This document shows, one piece after another, positions 25,333 to 37,958 of a DNA stretch of 64,000 nt (its first letter is position 1; the number at the start of each line of letters is the position of its first letter). Both the position numbers and the translations under genes were made by a program. The notes under the pieces are model-generated. The model had not been told where the DNA came from and made no database searches. It worked only from the letters and a program-made list of their open reading frames with translations. Where the stretch lies: contig JAGPXD010000002.1 of the NCBI GenBank assembly GCA_020746995.1, forward strand, positions 3,968,001 to 4,032,000. Direction: 5' to 3'. The stretch comes from Plectosphaerella cucumerina (Eukaryota > Ascomycota > Sordariomycetes > Glomerellales > Plectosphaerellaceae).

Positions 25333-28300
25333 GATGGCGAGGGAAGGCCTTGTCGTCCGGCCTGTGCTTCTTTGATGGGGTCCTGTGTCGGGTTCGAGAT
25401 GTTGCTGTAGCTTTCGATGCTTCGTTACACTGGGCGATCCGGTACCGTTGGTCCCAGCGTCGATAATGTGCTGTGTTAAGGTTCCCCGTGCGGATGGTCG
25501 ATCATCTGGCCAAGAGATGACGATCACTTTTCCAACGTCGACAAAATCAGAAGGCAGGCTCGAATCGAAGTTATGAGAGAGAGAAGTAGGGTAAGACCTT
25601 AAAGAGGTCAAGGGGTCTGCGTCTGATTTGAAGGCCGCGTGGACGCAAGAACCCTGTGAGGCGACTTCGAACGACGAGCTCCAAGCCAGTCCAGGGACCA
25701 CGGTTTGGTTTTAGAGCGTGGCCGCTAGAATCCGGGGAGCACGAAGCGAAGAGCGCTGGAGGGAGATCAGCATGGAACATGGCCGCATCTTCAGGGGTAT
25801 CCCAGTTGCAATATCCACGAACAGGGTGGCGGTGGCGGCTCCGGGCATGCTCTGGAGGGGGCGAAGCGAGGAATCTCGGAGGCATCCATCCTCTTCAGAT
25901 GTTCCCCTGCAGGAGCTGGATGCAGGACCTGCGCCTCGTCAGACGGTGCGAGAACAATGTCTGTCCCAAAGAGCGCAAGTCTCCGTACTCCCAAGACTAA
26001 GAGTCCTTCAATCTCCATCCTAGGTACTACCAGCGCGAGGTTGATCTGATGCACGTTGTGTCGAATCCTGAGCAACACAAGACAATAACACCCTCACACC
26101 AGGTGCGTATTTGCCTCCAATCATCTCACAACAGCTCCGAGTCGGATGCCTAGGAATCCGGCCCCGCCGCGACAAAGTCTGATGATGGAGGATATTGCCA
26201 TGCACCTTGGCATTGGCAACACTGGCTGCACCCCTGCCCGCAGATGCAGGTGGTGTCAGGGACGCCTCTCGGGACCTGTGCCAGGAAGGTCTCGAATCAG
26301 CGCCGTTGCCACAACAGCAGCTGGTCAGTCTACCCAAGGGAGCTGCCGGTTTTGGCTTGACAGGCTTGTTCCATCGTGACCAGAAGCAGAACAGACGAAA
26401 TTCCCCGTCCGTGGGTGGCCGGGGGCGCTGACTCGCACACGACCCCCGCGCCGTTTGTGGTACGACGTCCTAGGGGATCCGGCTCCCGCTCCCGCGACGG
26501 GTCGGGCGGCTTTGGCGCAGAAGCCGTAAGTCCCATTTTGCCTCTAATCCACGACGGGGAAGGGCGGAGGCGAGCGCTAAGCCCTGAATATTGGACGCCA
26601 ACGTGAGCATCAGGTTCTGGACCTGGACTCTGGCACATCCGAAACAGCACCTTCGAGACCTTCCCCTCTTGTGTTGCTCCGGGGACTTTGGGAACCTGGA
26701 AGGCAATGAACTGCTCGATTCGTGCTTCGCCAGGGGTGATTCTTCAGGCATACGTAACGAACCGGGGTTGCATGGACATGGTCATCTGGCCCATCCCTAC
26801 TCGTTAATCCTTCAGCGTTTGCTCCCTGCATCGCCAGAGGCTGCATATCAACCGAGCCTATGGAATCGCACGCGGTGGGCTAGATCCGCTAAAGCGACCC
26901 TTCCAAAGTTCCAGCGAACGCTCGAAGGATTCCGAGCCTCCGGACGGGCAAACCGGGAGCACTTCAATCTTGACAGAATCAAGTACCGCCCGCGCCTTGT
27001 CCGGTCTGCTCGAGGAGGCATCATCCGATATGACCATCTCGACTCCTCGTCTCTCCTTGATTCCGGACGCGAGCTGCAGAGAGCCCGTTTCGTCTCCTCT
27101 TCAACACTCGCACAGACAGCAATGGTGTGACATTTCCCCCTGCGCGCTAAGCTGACTGGAGACGACAGGCATCCGGCCGCTCCTCGTGGGTCACGGCCAG
27201 CCGAGGAACCCGCTCATCCCACCCGATGCAAGGGTCCTGGAATGCCTGGGCAGGCTAGGCTGAGGCCGGAGCCACCCGCTCAGTAGCAAGTGGTGCTCAC
27301 GGACGAAGTCTGGCGGGAGCGGGTAAGCTTAAAAGCAGTGCTTTTTCGACCTCCGACGAACTCTTGTCTGCCCATTAGAGTTGAGCCGAGTCGAGACGCG
27401 AGTCGAGAACATGATAAGAATCTTCCGGAGACCGCAATGATGGCACGCAATGATGTTGTGAGCTTAGATCATACTACAAATGACACTGCCTGCAAGTGGA
27501 TGGGCTGGGTTTGCATCAGCAAGGCGGTCCCATCCAGCTTATCCAACTATCATGTTGCCGGCTTGACCAGGAGCCTGTAGCGATTGCAGGCAGTCCCTTC
27601 TCTCCTCACTCACTATCATGCACTGGCCAGACCGCCGAGTCCCATGTGCATCGGCAGTCACTTGATAGCAACTTTCTGTAGGGCCTATCGGTGAAAGTCC
27701 CTAATGTTTTGGTAAAGTAGGTAAGGTAGTGTGAGTATGCTGTCTCTTTCTTGTACTCCCAGAAAGTTGAACTTATCTCAAGACGAACGAGAAGACCTTG
27801 TATTCAACCCGAAGTTTTGCGACATCATGCGATCGCCCATGCGTATGCCTACCTACTCAAGGCGTGCCGCGCAATCTCCGATGATGGGTCGGGACTCGGG
27901 GCAAATGCAAGAGAATGGAATCAGAGTGGGCTTTGGTGAGAAAAGTACTGGGAATGCGACGACTACCGAGAAGCCCACCCTCTTGGGTGGTGTCTCCTCT
28001 TATCGTTATTCATCGATGTCCATCTCCTCGGAGTCCTTTGGAGCCATACTGGCTTGCCCGTTCAGTCCTGTCTTTGCCAGTGGCTGGCGACTGCCGGCCA
28101 CGGTGTGAGTGTCACCAGGGCCCCTGAGCTTACCATCGTCACTCCGCACCTCCCATCAGCCGGGAGCTAAGATCGATCGACCTAATGTCCAGCCGCTCTG
28201 GGACCTGACATTCATAAAGCGCAAAGGGGCCTCTTATGGTGTCATGCAAATGTGGGATTTCTTGGTTGTCGCATAGCTCTGGCTATACACTGTGCGATAC

Positions 28301-28754
28301 GCTCATCATGCAATGCACCATGCATCCTGCAGCCAACAACAGCCGGCTGACCACGGGGCAGAACGGAGCTTGGCTTCGCGGGCCTATCAAACATCTCCCA
28401 GTTCTTGAGCTTCGAAATATAACAGGTCCGTCCAGCCATGCTGCCGGGAACGACACCATCTCGTCCCGATCGGGGCACCGAAAGTGTTGGAGTTTGGCGC
28501 AGATGCTGTGACTGCATTTGCAGAGCCTTACATGGCCAAGCCAGGAATGCACATGATATTGATTCGGTCACCAAATACAGCTAGTACTCATATCATGCGT
28601 TTTTGATGTTTGTCCATAGAATCTTCGAGATAGTAGGAAGATAAGACAGAATACGCGCACGTGCAGTGGAGTACAAAATCACCCGTTTGCCAACTTCAGG
28701 TTTTCCGACCGAAAGTTTTCAGATCAAGCTTACTTGATCTCAGTCCTTGTTTCT
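25333..28754. other. Gene-poor 3.4-kb gap
   Basis: The longest stretch without a convincing gene. Short open frames here lack introns, domain motifs and a consistent codon bias. It includes one isolated exact copy of the CGGGGA-N4-CGGA motif at 26555-26568. I see no terminal inverted repeats or transposase fragments. Confidence 0.5.
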
Positions 28755-30189
28755 ATGGCGGAGCCACTGGCAATATTTGGCGGCGCTGCCGCCGCTCTGC
28801 AGATCACCGAGATGTTTATCAAGCTCGGCAAAGTCTTCGGAGCTGCAGAAAACCTGTCAATGGATATCACCTTCTTCTGCGTCAACATCATCAACATGAG
28901 CAGGATATTGCCTACTCTCTATACAGCAGCTGACAGTTCAATCGATTATCTCGAAGAGCTCGAGATTCCGAAGCGTCAAAAACTTCTCGACGGGCTCGTA
29001 CTCGAGTTTGAGATGATCTCAACTCGTCTCGACGAATTGGCTAGACGCTTAGGTCTTTGGGATGAGCCGGTCGATCGAAATGAGACTTACCCTGTGTGGA
29101 ACTGGAAAGTCCGGCTCAAATGGCTCCTGGCCAAGTCCGACATCACAGGTGCGCAGCTGATGCAGGAAACGACAAAGCAGTCGGCCCAACTACTGCTCAC
29201 CTCTCTCATGTGCGAGGGGCTTGTGAGTCGGATCCGTGCTTTGGAATCCCAAGGGGGAAATGAAGATGCAGTAAGCAAGCTAAGGAATCGGAAGTTAGTT
29301 TCGAACTGATTACGTTCCCTTCTTTGGCACTCAGCTAAATGTCAACTCTTCGAACAGGGCCTGTGTAGAGAAAGACGTGGGCACCCAGAGACGCAAGCTC
29401 CGTTCGACAAGAAGACGACTTGAGCACTTCCAGGCTCAGCACAAGGATTCTTTTTCGCAAAAAGACATTCGTGTCTTCAAGAAGACTGAGAAAGCCATTG
29501 TGGAAACTACAAAGGTCCTAGTGCCAGAGAACAGACGACGAACGAATGGTCTAGCAAGCCGATCAAACTCCCGAGAATCCCAATACACGCAAGCCCAGCA
29601 TCACAGTCCGTGGCCTCAACGGAACAAACCGTCTGATCACTCCACGGAGAGGCCTCCTCGATCTGTATCATCAAACTCAAGTTTGCGGCTCAATCAATTG
29701 GCTATCCCCGCTACGGCACCACAAACCACACGACTACAACCTGATCTGAACCGGTCAAGACCAATCATTACTACCTCAGAAATTACGAAGGAACATCGGG
29801 TAACTGTTGAGAAACCTGTCAAACCCGTCACAGGATCTAGGGTTCGGGATGACGGTGTAGAAGTTCGGGAAGAGTTCGGGGATTGGCCGTCGCAAGTGTT
29901 CTCAGAAGAAGAGAAAAAATTGCCAGAAGCACATGTGCAGAGGTCTTCAAGAAAGAGGAAGGGTTCTGGCAGTGTTGGAGTTGACGGCAACCAACGGCCA
30001 TTGTCGTCTTCTGCTCAAGACTTCCAGGCCACCTGGGGGCGAGGCCAAGTTCCGCATGAGAATGGAGAGGGAAGCAGCAGGGGGCAGTTAGGGTCTGGAA
30101 GATGGCAACCAATGCCGCCATTTACTGGGAGTGACTTGTCAGAAAGAAGGAGATGGAGAAGTGCTCGAAAGTCTGACGACGCAACATGA
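28755..30189 (+). CDS. Protein with HeLo-like fungal STAND N-terminal domain and disordered tail
   Basis: Two exons (28755-29270, 29335-30189) join in phase 0 to give 456 residues. The start MAEPLAIFGG with an alanine-rich amphipathic helix, and a central VRLKWLLAKSDI...LLLTSL segment, are typical of the N-terminal domain found on fungal NLR-like (STAND) proteins and in stand-alone form. After ~170 residues the protein becomes polar, Arg/Ser/Pro-rich and probably disordered, without NACHT, ankyrin or WD repeats. Family knowledge links such domains to signalling or execution of heterokaryon incompatibility; for this protein that role is inferred only. An in-frame ATG seven codons upstream (28734) is less likely because the conserved start is MAEPL. 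The intron has a CTGAT branch-like site. Confidence 0.75.
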
Positions 30190-30433
30190 TAGCCAAAGGC
30201 AGTGGATAAGACGATGCCAATTCAGAAGGCACCTAATATATTCGGTAATTGGCATCAAATGCAGAGAAATCTGGATGTCGAGAGGATACTCTTAAGGTAC
30301 CTAAGGGACATCATGTCCCGTCTACCTAGATACCTAGTTTTGGGACAATACGTGCCGCAAAAGCTTCGAGATGTCTATGTCCAAAGCCATTTTTTAATTG
30401 TTCATTCCTTAACTGAACGCCTCCGCCACAGCC

Positions 30434-31291
30434 CTACTTCTTCACAAATCCGCCTTGCTCAAGCCACGACTTGCAGGCGGATGGCCAGTCCGAAACCGGC
30501 AGTCCCTTCGTGTCCAGCGCGAACCCATGCGGCGCGTCGGCATAGACATGCAGCTCAACGGTGCCACCCGCGGCAGGGATGGCTTGAGCCAAGCGGTACG
30601 CGTTGACAACAGGCACAATCGGGTCGTTGGCCGAGTAGACGATGAATGTCGGGGGCGCAGGCCTAGCGAGCTGCTGGTCCGGAATCACGGTATCGTACAG
30701 CTCCTGCTTCGCCGGCGGCTCGAGCGGTGCCTTGTTGGGGATGATCGTGTGGCCCTTGGCATTCGTCGAGATCGGTCCGTAGCCGATGATGGCGAAGTTG
30801 GGTTTCGGGACGGGGGCGCCCGCTGTCGAGGCCCAGGACGTCGGGTACTCTGCCAGCAGCGCCGAGGCCAGGTGACCGCCCGAGGACAGGCCGCACAGGC
30901 CAAGGCCGTTCGCCGGAGCAGCCTTGGACTCGATCAGTCGCAGAGCCTGTCTGGCGTCGTCGACTGGGGCCTGGGGTCCAGTGGCCGCCGTCGGGAAGCG
31001 GTGAACGAGGACAAAGGCCTCAAAGCCAAGGGAGGCCAGCCAGCGAGCCACCGTGACGCCCTCCTTGCCGGCCATCAGCTCAACGTAACCGCCGCCACCG
31101 AGGACCAGCACGGCGCGGCCGTTCGAAGCCGCCGTCGGCTTGTATCCGAACAGCCATGGTCTTGTGACTTTTGACACGACTGCCTGATCAATGACCCCTC
31201 CGGCAAGCTCAATCTCGAAGGCTCCGTCGAAGGCCTCGGTGTCCCATAGCGGCCACGCGGAATCCGCGGCGAAGGCCTCCAGGATGCTCAT
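30434..31291 (-). CDS. Alpha/beta-hydrolase, BD-FAE/acetylesterase-like
   Basis: Single exon, 285 residues. The oxyanion region reads VLVLGGGGYVEL. The nucleophile elbow GLSSGGHLAS places Ser136, and YSANDPIVP (Asp223) with DAPHGFAL (His255) completes the triad. LASLGFEAFVLVHRFP is the usual segment after the oxyanion strand. The fold and motif spacing match small esterases of the BD-FAE/acetylxylan-esterase-like group. There is no signal peptide, so it probably acts inside the cell on imported acetylated or acylated compounds; the substrate is unknown. The frame is open for 79 more codons upstream, but that part is Pro/Arg-rich and unlike the family, so ATG 31291 (MSILEAFAAD) was chosen. It diverges from the GH43 gene. 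Confidence 0.85.
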   Translation of the reverse strand: MSILEAFAADSAWPLWDTEAFDGAFEIELAGGVIDQAVVSKVTRPWLFGYKPTAASNGRAVLVLGGGGYVELMAGKEGVTVARWLASLGFEAFVLVHRFPTAATGPQAPVDDARQALRLIESKAAPANGLGLCGLSSGGHLASALLAEYPTSWASTAGAPVPKPNFAIIGYGPISTNAKGHTIIPNKAPLEPPAKQELYDTVIPDQQLARPAPPTFIVYSANDPIVPVVNAYRLAQAIPAAGGTVELHVYADAPHGFALDTKGLPVSDWPSACKSWLEQGGFVKK

Positions 31292-32277
31292 CGTGTGGTA
31301 GTTTGGCGGGTGGTGCCGTGACTTGTCGGATAATAGCTGGGGATGGTAGCTGTCGGTTCGGGGACGGAACGAGGAAGAGTTTGGCCAGGCGGTTTCGTCA
31401 TCCGTGCCCCCCTCGTGATGGTGACGGGTGCCGTGATATTTTGGCCGAAGTCTCGGTGTCTTTCGTCCCGAGTTGAACCCCGCAGTGGGTCGGGGAGGAC
31501 GCGGGCTTGGCGGGCAAGGCGGGGTCACGACTCGCTCCTAACGGGAGTTTGCCGCGAGTCAGGTCATTTCCTCCCATCATCCTCGGGACATCTGCCGTTG
31601 TTCATCATCGTGCAGGCTCCACCTGCGCTGCCACTGAATGAGGAAGATTTCGCCGATAGATACATCTGCGAGTAGGCGAAGGATTTGAACACCCAAGGAG
31701 GCACCGTGGTCCGTCACTGCTTTGGCCCGCTTGCCTGAGCGAAGGCCTTTAGCTTGGTCACCCCTCCTTGTTCCTTGCCCATTCTCCCGTCCGACGAGGG
31801 AGATCACAGCTGATGGCTTGCCGCAGGATCAGCACACTAGACACAAACCTTCTCATAGGTACCTCTACTCCAGTTCGAGAGAGTTTCCTCGCTACTGCGC
31901 CCCCCACAACCTGTAGATGCGGAGTGCTGCCAGGAGCGGGGATGTATCGACCTGCATCATTGGCAAGCGCGGGGAAGATGCAACTCTGTTAATACCCGTG
32001 CGTATCAGGGGCTTCGAATCTGCCCCGGATTTCGGGAACTGCAAGCTTGACTGCCAGAAGGCTGTGACTCGCGGGGACATCCAGGTGGGCAAGTACCTGG
32101 CCAAGTCGATGTCAGTGCCTACAGACCAGGCACTTGACGTGAGGGGCGAGGTGGGAGTCAAGCGCTCCAATACCACCGGCCTGAATCTCCAAGTCAACGG
32201 GTATAAGTCATGGCGGTGCCTCAATTATGGCCGAGTCTCGACATCGGCCAACACACTACTTGCCTGGAAAGCATACA
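31292..32277. other. Divergent promoter region, esterase / GH43
   Basis: About 1 kb between divergently transcribed esterase and GH43 genes. No exon is supportable and no strong TATA box is visible. Confidence 0.5.
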
Positions 32278-33469
32278 ATGAAGACGAGTGCTTTTCTTGC
32301 ATCTCTCCTCGCCGGCTGGCTGCCAGTCACGGCGGGGTTCACAAACCCCATCAGAACCGGAAGCGACCCTCATATTGTGTACATTGATGGACTGTAAGTC
32401 GATGAACTGCAGAAAAGAGAACACAGCGGGTTTGCTAATCCAAGTTTCGGAACTGCAGGTATTACCTGACTTCGACCACATGGACCGATGTCCGAATCAC
32501 ATCTGCACCGACAATCGAGGGCCTTAAAACGTCAGAGTCTCGCGTTATCTGGTCGGACAGGTCGGTGGCCAGCAGGGCGTGTAACTTCTGGGCTCCGGAG
32601 ATGCACAAAGTCGGAGACCGGTGGTACATCTACTTCTCGTCCAGCGTGTGCAACGCAGACTGGGGCATTGTGCTACCGTCTCTTCGAGTCTACGTGCTTG
32701 GTGGAGGGACAGAGAACCCACTGTCTGGAGACTATGAAATGCTTGGTCCCATTATCCCGCCGAACTTTGATCACGGAATGCTCGATGCGGTGAGTGTTCC
32801 CCCAAGTCACTGTGAGATCAACGTATAACATCAAGATGACAGAGTTTGTTCGACATTGGCGACACGACATACTTCCTTGTAAGTTCAAACGTGTGGCCAC
32901 CCTGAGGTTGCCGATTCTCTGACAGATGGCAGTACTCCTCCGTCGACGGCCCCGCAAGCCCGGATGGTGCTTCTCTCTGGATTTCCGAGCTTCTTTCACC
33001 CACTGAATCCGGGAACGCCACCATGATTGCTCACCCAGAGTTCGACTGGGAGCAGGAAGACTCGGCTGTTCTCGAAGGACCGTACGGGATCCTCTCGCCC
33101 TGCGGCACCACATACCTCGTCTACTCAGCCGATTCGTGTAACACGCCAGCCTACAAGCTGGGCCTGATGAAACTCACCAAGGGCAGCGACCCCCTTCTCC
33201 CCGAGTCTTGGGTCAAGTCTCCGGAACCAATCTTCGTGACTGGCAGCGGTCTTTACGGTCCAGCACACAATGCATTCTTCAAGAGCCCGGATGGCAAAGA
33301 AGACTGGCAGGTGTTCCATGCCAATTTGAAAGAGACAGATGGCTGTGGAAGTACGCGCCAGACGTTCGTCCAGCCGGTACAATGGATTGGTGACAGGCCG
33401 GACCTGGGCAAACCCCTGCCCGTTGGGACGGAGATAGCTCCGCCATCAGGCGAGGGTGTTGGGCTCTGA
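32278..33469 (+). CDS. Secreted glycoside hydrolase family 43 (arabinofuranosidase/arabinanase-type)
   Basis: Four exons (32278-32393, 32459-32789, 32843-32878, 32933-33469) give 339 residues. There is a clear signal peptide (MKTSAFLASLLAGWLPVTAG), then FTNPIRTGSDPHIVYIDG with catalytic-base Asp30. WAPEMH follows at 83-88, MLDASLFDIGD supplies the pKa-modulating Asp148, and VLEGPYG the general acid Glu209. Order and spacing fit a single five-bladed GH43 propeller without a binding module. The YYLTSTTW and ITSAPTIEGLKT elements resemble GH43 members annotated as exo-alpha-1,5-L-arabinofuranosidases, but specificity cannot be fixed from sequence. The 36-nt third exon is unusual; it is needed to keep YFLYSSVDG in frame. 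It probably releases pentoses outside the cell, next to a sugar transporter gene. Confidence 0.9.
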
Positions 33470-34719
33470 GAGGCCAGCTAGCAAGAGAGACAGATGCCTC
33501 ATACCGAACCTAAGATGGAGGACCTAGGCTCAACTGCCGCCGAGGGCGGTCTTTGCGAATATCGAAGGCGAGACTTACTTTCCAGAACATAGGTAGTTCG
33601 GAGAACTTTGGGGCCTTCGCACCCCGATCATTACCGTTGAATGATGTTCTCAACAAGTACCATCACCACCTTCAACTTCGCGCAATTGTGATGCACTTCA
33701 AGAAAGAGCATGAGGTGATCTGGTTCCAGCTCTCTGGGTCTGGCACTGATTGTCATGAACACCCACCACCGATGATCCCACCCGAACAGGACGAAGCAAG
33801 CATCGATCGACATGCACGAACAGTATCCTGGAGCGGTTGTGATTCGAGCGTCTAACCATAGTCCAATACCGCCAAAACGGTCTGACCCCAAAGCGACCTG
33901 CCCAATACCACGTGAGGGGAATCCATGGGGAAGCCGGCCCCGAAAGTCGGGGGAGTGCCCGGCCAGTGCATCATGCTCCGTCACCACTGGCCAAGGTTGT
34001 GCCACGGAAACACACGGCATATCGAACGTCGCCAGCGCCCAACTTTCTATACACGGAGCCGTCAGCACGGAGCGGTGGCCAGGCAAACTTGGCATGGACG
34101 GCCAGACTCCCTGGAAATAAAGCCAACGCCCGTTGCATGGCCTTATGTCCCTGGTCCAGTGCGGTCTCCCCCTCGTCGTCTACCCGGATGCTCCTCTCCA
34201 ATTGGTGCGCTATCGGGGACATCGGAGCCGGAGGCGAAGGCCCACCAAATGCCAACCTCCCCAGAAATCAAGCATGGGTACCAAGTTCAGAGACCATCCA
34301 CAGGCCTCGGTCCGGCCCCGGATTCCCCTCCATCTCCTCCCCCAGGTATCCACCGGGGGAGACGGCAACATCGCCTCCTAACCAGTGCTAGATGTGTTGA
34401 TCCCTCGGCACTAGGCTGGTCAGGGACGGTGTAACCTCGCGCGGTTCACCGTTGGTGCATCATGTGCGTCGGACTTCGGGGCGGGCCTTCTCACGGCGAA
34501 TTAAGTGGGATTGGCCGTGCAGGACCATTGTTGGTGGTCACTTGGGTCCGAGAGAGTGGTCTCATTGATGCAGTATAAGATGGTCGCCTGTGCCACCTTG
34601 TTTGCTTCTCCTGGACTGAGCTCCCAGTCTTCAAGGTTGGCCACGACCCTCGCCGACTTTCTCAAAACGACCAGACTTCCTCCTATCGAGTCACCTCCAC
34701 ACGGAGTGCTTCCAGCATC
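33470..34719. other. Intergenic, probable MFS promoter
   Basis: About 1.25 kb between GH43 and the first sugar transporter, same strand. Short open frames here have no family features. Confidence 0.5.
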
Positions 34720-36584
34720 ATGGAGAAGAAAGAGCTCGAGACCCAGCATTCGCTGGAACACATCGACCCCGACAACATCGCCGCGCAGATTGCCCATGAG
34801 GTGGACAACACGGTCTACTCACCATGGACGCTGTCCATGCTCAGGCTGTACGGAGTGCTCTTCGTTGCGTACTGCTGCGGATGTCTCAACGGATACGATG
34901 GCTCTCTCATGGGCGGCCTGAACGGGATGACTTCCTACCAGCGGACGTTCGACATGTAAGCCGAGCAGCCCTGCAGCGATGTTTCAACGACAAAAGCTGA
35001 CCACTTCCTCGCCAGGAAAACCTCGGGATCGGCCACTGGCATCGTCTTCATGATGTACAACGTCGGAAGCATTGCTGCGGCTCCTACTGCGCCTTTCGCC
35101 ACTGATATCTTTGGCCGTCGTGCGGGCATGTTTGTCGGTGCTGTTATCATCATTATCGGCTCCTGCGTTCAGTAAGTTCCCCCAGAGGAAAAGCACCACT
35201 CCGTCAATTCTGACTTTGAACAGGGCCACTGCCAAAGCTCTTCCTCAGTTCTTGGGTGGCCGCTTCCTGCTTGGCTTCGGCGTTTCCTACTGTTGCATTG
35301 CTGCCCCTACATACGTCAGCGAGATCGCTCATCCAAAGGTGCGCGCCCTTGCTTGTGTATCCGATTACAGTACGCTAACCTCCGGATAGTGGCGAGGCAC
35401 TCTGACTGGCTTGTACAACTGCATGTGGTATGTTCGCCTCTGCTTGGGTCAATGTTGAATAGTGGTTTCTGACAATCTCCAGGCCCGTCGGTGCCATCAT
35501 TGCTGGTTGGGTGACCTACGGCAGCGCCTTCATCGACAACGACGACGGATGGAGGGTCCCAGTCTGGATCCAGCTTGTTACATCCGGAATCGTGGCCATT
35601 TTTGTCTGGTTCATTCCCGAGTCGGTATGTAACCTCCAACTCTTGACAGTCGCTTCCCGCAGACACTGACAACTACTTCAGCCTCGCTGGCTCATCGCAA
35701 ACGACAAGCACGACCAAGCTGCCGCTGCTCTTGCAATGCTGCACGGCGAAGGATCTGCCGATCACCCCATTGTTCAGCTTCAGATGAAGGAGATGATGGC
35801 CCAGATCTCGATCGAGGCGGCCGACCAGAGATGGTGGGACTACAGGGAGCTGTGGAGCGACCGCAGCTCTCGTCGTCGTCTCATCTGCGTGGTCGGCATG
35901 GCCATCATGGGTCAGGCCTCGGGCAACTCGCTCTCGAGCTACTATCTCGTCACCATGATGAACACGGCCGGCATCACCGAGGAGAAGAAGGTTCTCGCCC
36001 TCAACGCCGTGAACAGCATCCTCGGATTCCTGGGCTCCATCATCGGTGCTCGCCTGACTGATCGCATCGGACGCCGACCTCTGCTCATCTACAGCATCAT
36101 CGCCTGTTCCGCCATCTTCGCCGTCATCTTCGGATCCTCCAAGCTCGCCGTGGACGACAAGTCCAACACCCACGCCGCCAACACGACCATCGCGTTCATC
36201 TTCCTGTTCGGAGTCGTCTTCTCTCTCGGCTGGACGGCACAGCAGAGCATGTACATTGCCGAGACCCTGAAGACCTCGACCCGCGCCAAGGGTACCGCCT
36301 TCGGTAACTTCTGCTCCAGCGCCATCTCTCTCGTCCTGGCCTACTCGTCCGGTCCGGCGTTTGAGAAGATCGGTTATTACTTCTATCTGGTGTTTGTCTT
36401 CTGGGATCTTGGCGAAGCAACCTTCATCTACTTCTTCTTCCCCGAGACGAAGGAGCGGACGCTGGAAGAGCTGTCGGAGGTGTTCGACGCGCCGAACCCC
36501 GTCAAGAAGTCCCTCGAGCCCAGGAATGCCGAGACTGTCATGGCCACCATGCGGACGCCTCACACTAAGCTCAACGATGTGTAG
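34720..36584 (+). CDS. MFS sugar porter (lactose permease/hexose-type)
   Basis: Six exons (34720-34955, 35016-35171, 35224-35338, 35390-35427, 35483-35624, 35682-36584) give 529 residues. Sugar-porter signatures are present: GYDGSLMGGLNGM in helix 1, DIFGRRAG and DRIGRRPL after helices 2 and 8, PESPRWL after helix 6 (across an exon junction), and PETKERTLEELSEVF after helix 12. A cytosolic N-terminal ~45 residues and a short tail complete a standard 12-helix proton symporter. The substrate is not decidable, but the neighbouring secreted GH43 suggests a pentose or short oligosaccharide. The early-exon-rich structure is typical of this family. Confidence 0.93.
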
Positions 36585-36953
36585 GCTTGAGAAAGCCTGT
36601 CATGCATTGCCGTGAGGCTACACATGCCGACTCTCTCGGGGGCGTTGAATGTCTTGAGGGGCTCTAATGTACAGAGGAGCGCTCGTCGCAACATCTCAGT
36701 AGCTACGTGAGAGGAACATCGAAATGTAATCACGGAACTTCTCAAAGCGACTCAACCCTTATCTGAATGGCGGTGATGAATGTTGAGGAAGGGAACTTGT
36801 GATATGACAGCACGTCCATCGACCATCTCATCTAGGTATGGTGTGGGGGGAACGGCATTGGACTGAATAGCCTCAAAATTCCGACTGGGTCTTGAAATTT
36901 CCACACGAACAGGATGGAAATGAGTACGCCAACTCTTGCAGTGGACTGGACCG
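36585..36953. other. Convergent 3' flank, MFS / SDR
   Basis: About 0.37 kb between stop codons of convergent genes. Nothing recognisable. Confidence 0.5.
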
Positions 36954-37958
36954 CTACGTCGACGCCCAATCGACCTCCTTCTCGTCCGACCACAGCGTAC
37001 CAGAACTGTTTCCAATATCGCCAATTGCCAGGAGAACTGGTGTCTGAGCTCCTTGATCAGGCGTCTTCGTTCCCTTGCCCTTTGTCATATCCGTCTGCAC
37101 CCAGCCTGGATGACAACAGTTGATGGTGACACCAGTGTCGCCAGCCTTGAGCTCGCGGGCGAGGGCACGGGTCTGGCCGATCAGGCCTGCCTTCGAGACG
37201 GCGTAGGCCGCACTTGGCCAGCCGTCCTTCTCATGTGTTCCCTTCACCACAGCGGCAGTGAATTCCTCCATGAGCTTGCTAACATCCGCCACGGACTCGG
37301 CAGCGAGCAAGCGCTCCTTGATTGAGGGCGAGTAGGAGCGGAGGTAGCCTGAGCTGGAAGCTACGTTGACGATGCGACCACCAGGCTTGACGAGTGGAAT
37401 CCAGGCCCGATTGGCTTCGAGGGTGTCGAAGTAGTTGACGCCGAGCGTTTTCTTGACGACGTTGTCATCTGCTGCATGTTAGCTGTCTTCAATGGACGCG
37501 TAGCTTTGGCCGGCGCGAAGCTCTCACCGAAGCCCTGCATGGCGATTGCGGCGTTGTTGATGACGAAGTCAATGCCGTCCGGGTGCTTCCTCTTCAGGAA
37601 TGCCACTAGAGCGCCTACGCTGTTCGCGTCCGAGATATCGAGGGCATGGTAGGCGATATTGGCTGGCCCGCCATGAGAGGAAAGCGCCTTGGCGGCCTTC
37701 AATTGTTCATCGGCCTGAATGCGCGCGAGCGCTTCGTTGCCGCGAGCGTCATCGCGTGCGGTCAGATAGATGGTGAATGAACCTCCAGCGATTGAGGACT
37801 TGGGGTATTGCAAGGCAAGCTGGCGAACTATGACGGTGTCAGTTGTTCACGGAGCCGACACACTGCGGGCTTCATGCAGTGGTGCGGGGTGACGAACCGA
37901 TGGCGAGGCCGATGCCCTTGTTCGCCCCTGTCACGACGCCGACGCGGGAGGAAGACAT
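36954..37958 (-). CDS. Short-chain dehydrogenase, carbonyl reductase (CBR1)-like
   Basis: Three exons (37958-37898, 37827-37528, 37468-36954) give 291 residues. The cofactor motif TGANKGIG is at residues 10-17, INNAAIAM follows beta-4, and the active site has SSSGYL and YAVSK, with CCHPGWVQTDM after it. The insert before YAVSK and the overall length match the monomeric NADPH carbonyl-reductase group rather than classical tetrameric SDRs. It probably reduces small carbonyl or quinone compounds in the cytosol. The first intron has a slightly unusual donor (GTTCGT), but it alone joins GIGLAI to VRQLALQYP in frame. Confidence 0.88.

Noticed and set aside
26555..26568. Exact CGGGGA-N4-CGGA match in the gene-poor gap
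   Set aside because: One isolated copy per window is compatible with chance at this GC content and it is not near a recognisable gene start.
26591..27130. 179-codon plus-strand open frame in the gene-poor gap
   Set aside because: No domain motif, no supportive start context, no consistent codon bias, and competing short frames on both strands.
31292..31528. 79-codon N-terminal extension of the esterase
   Set aside because: Pro/Arg/His-rich sequence without similarity to the fold; MSILEAF fits the family start.
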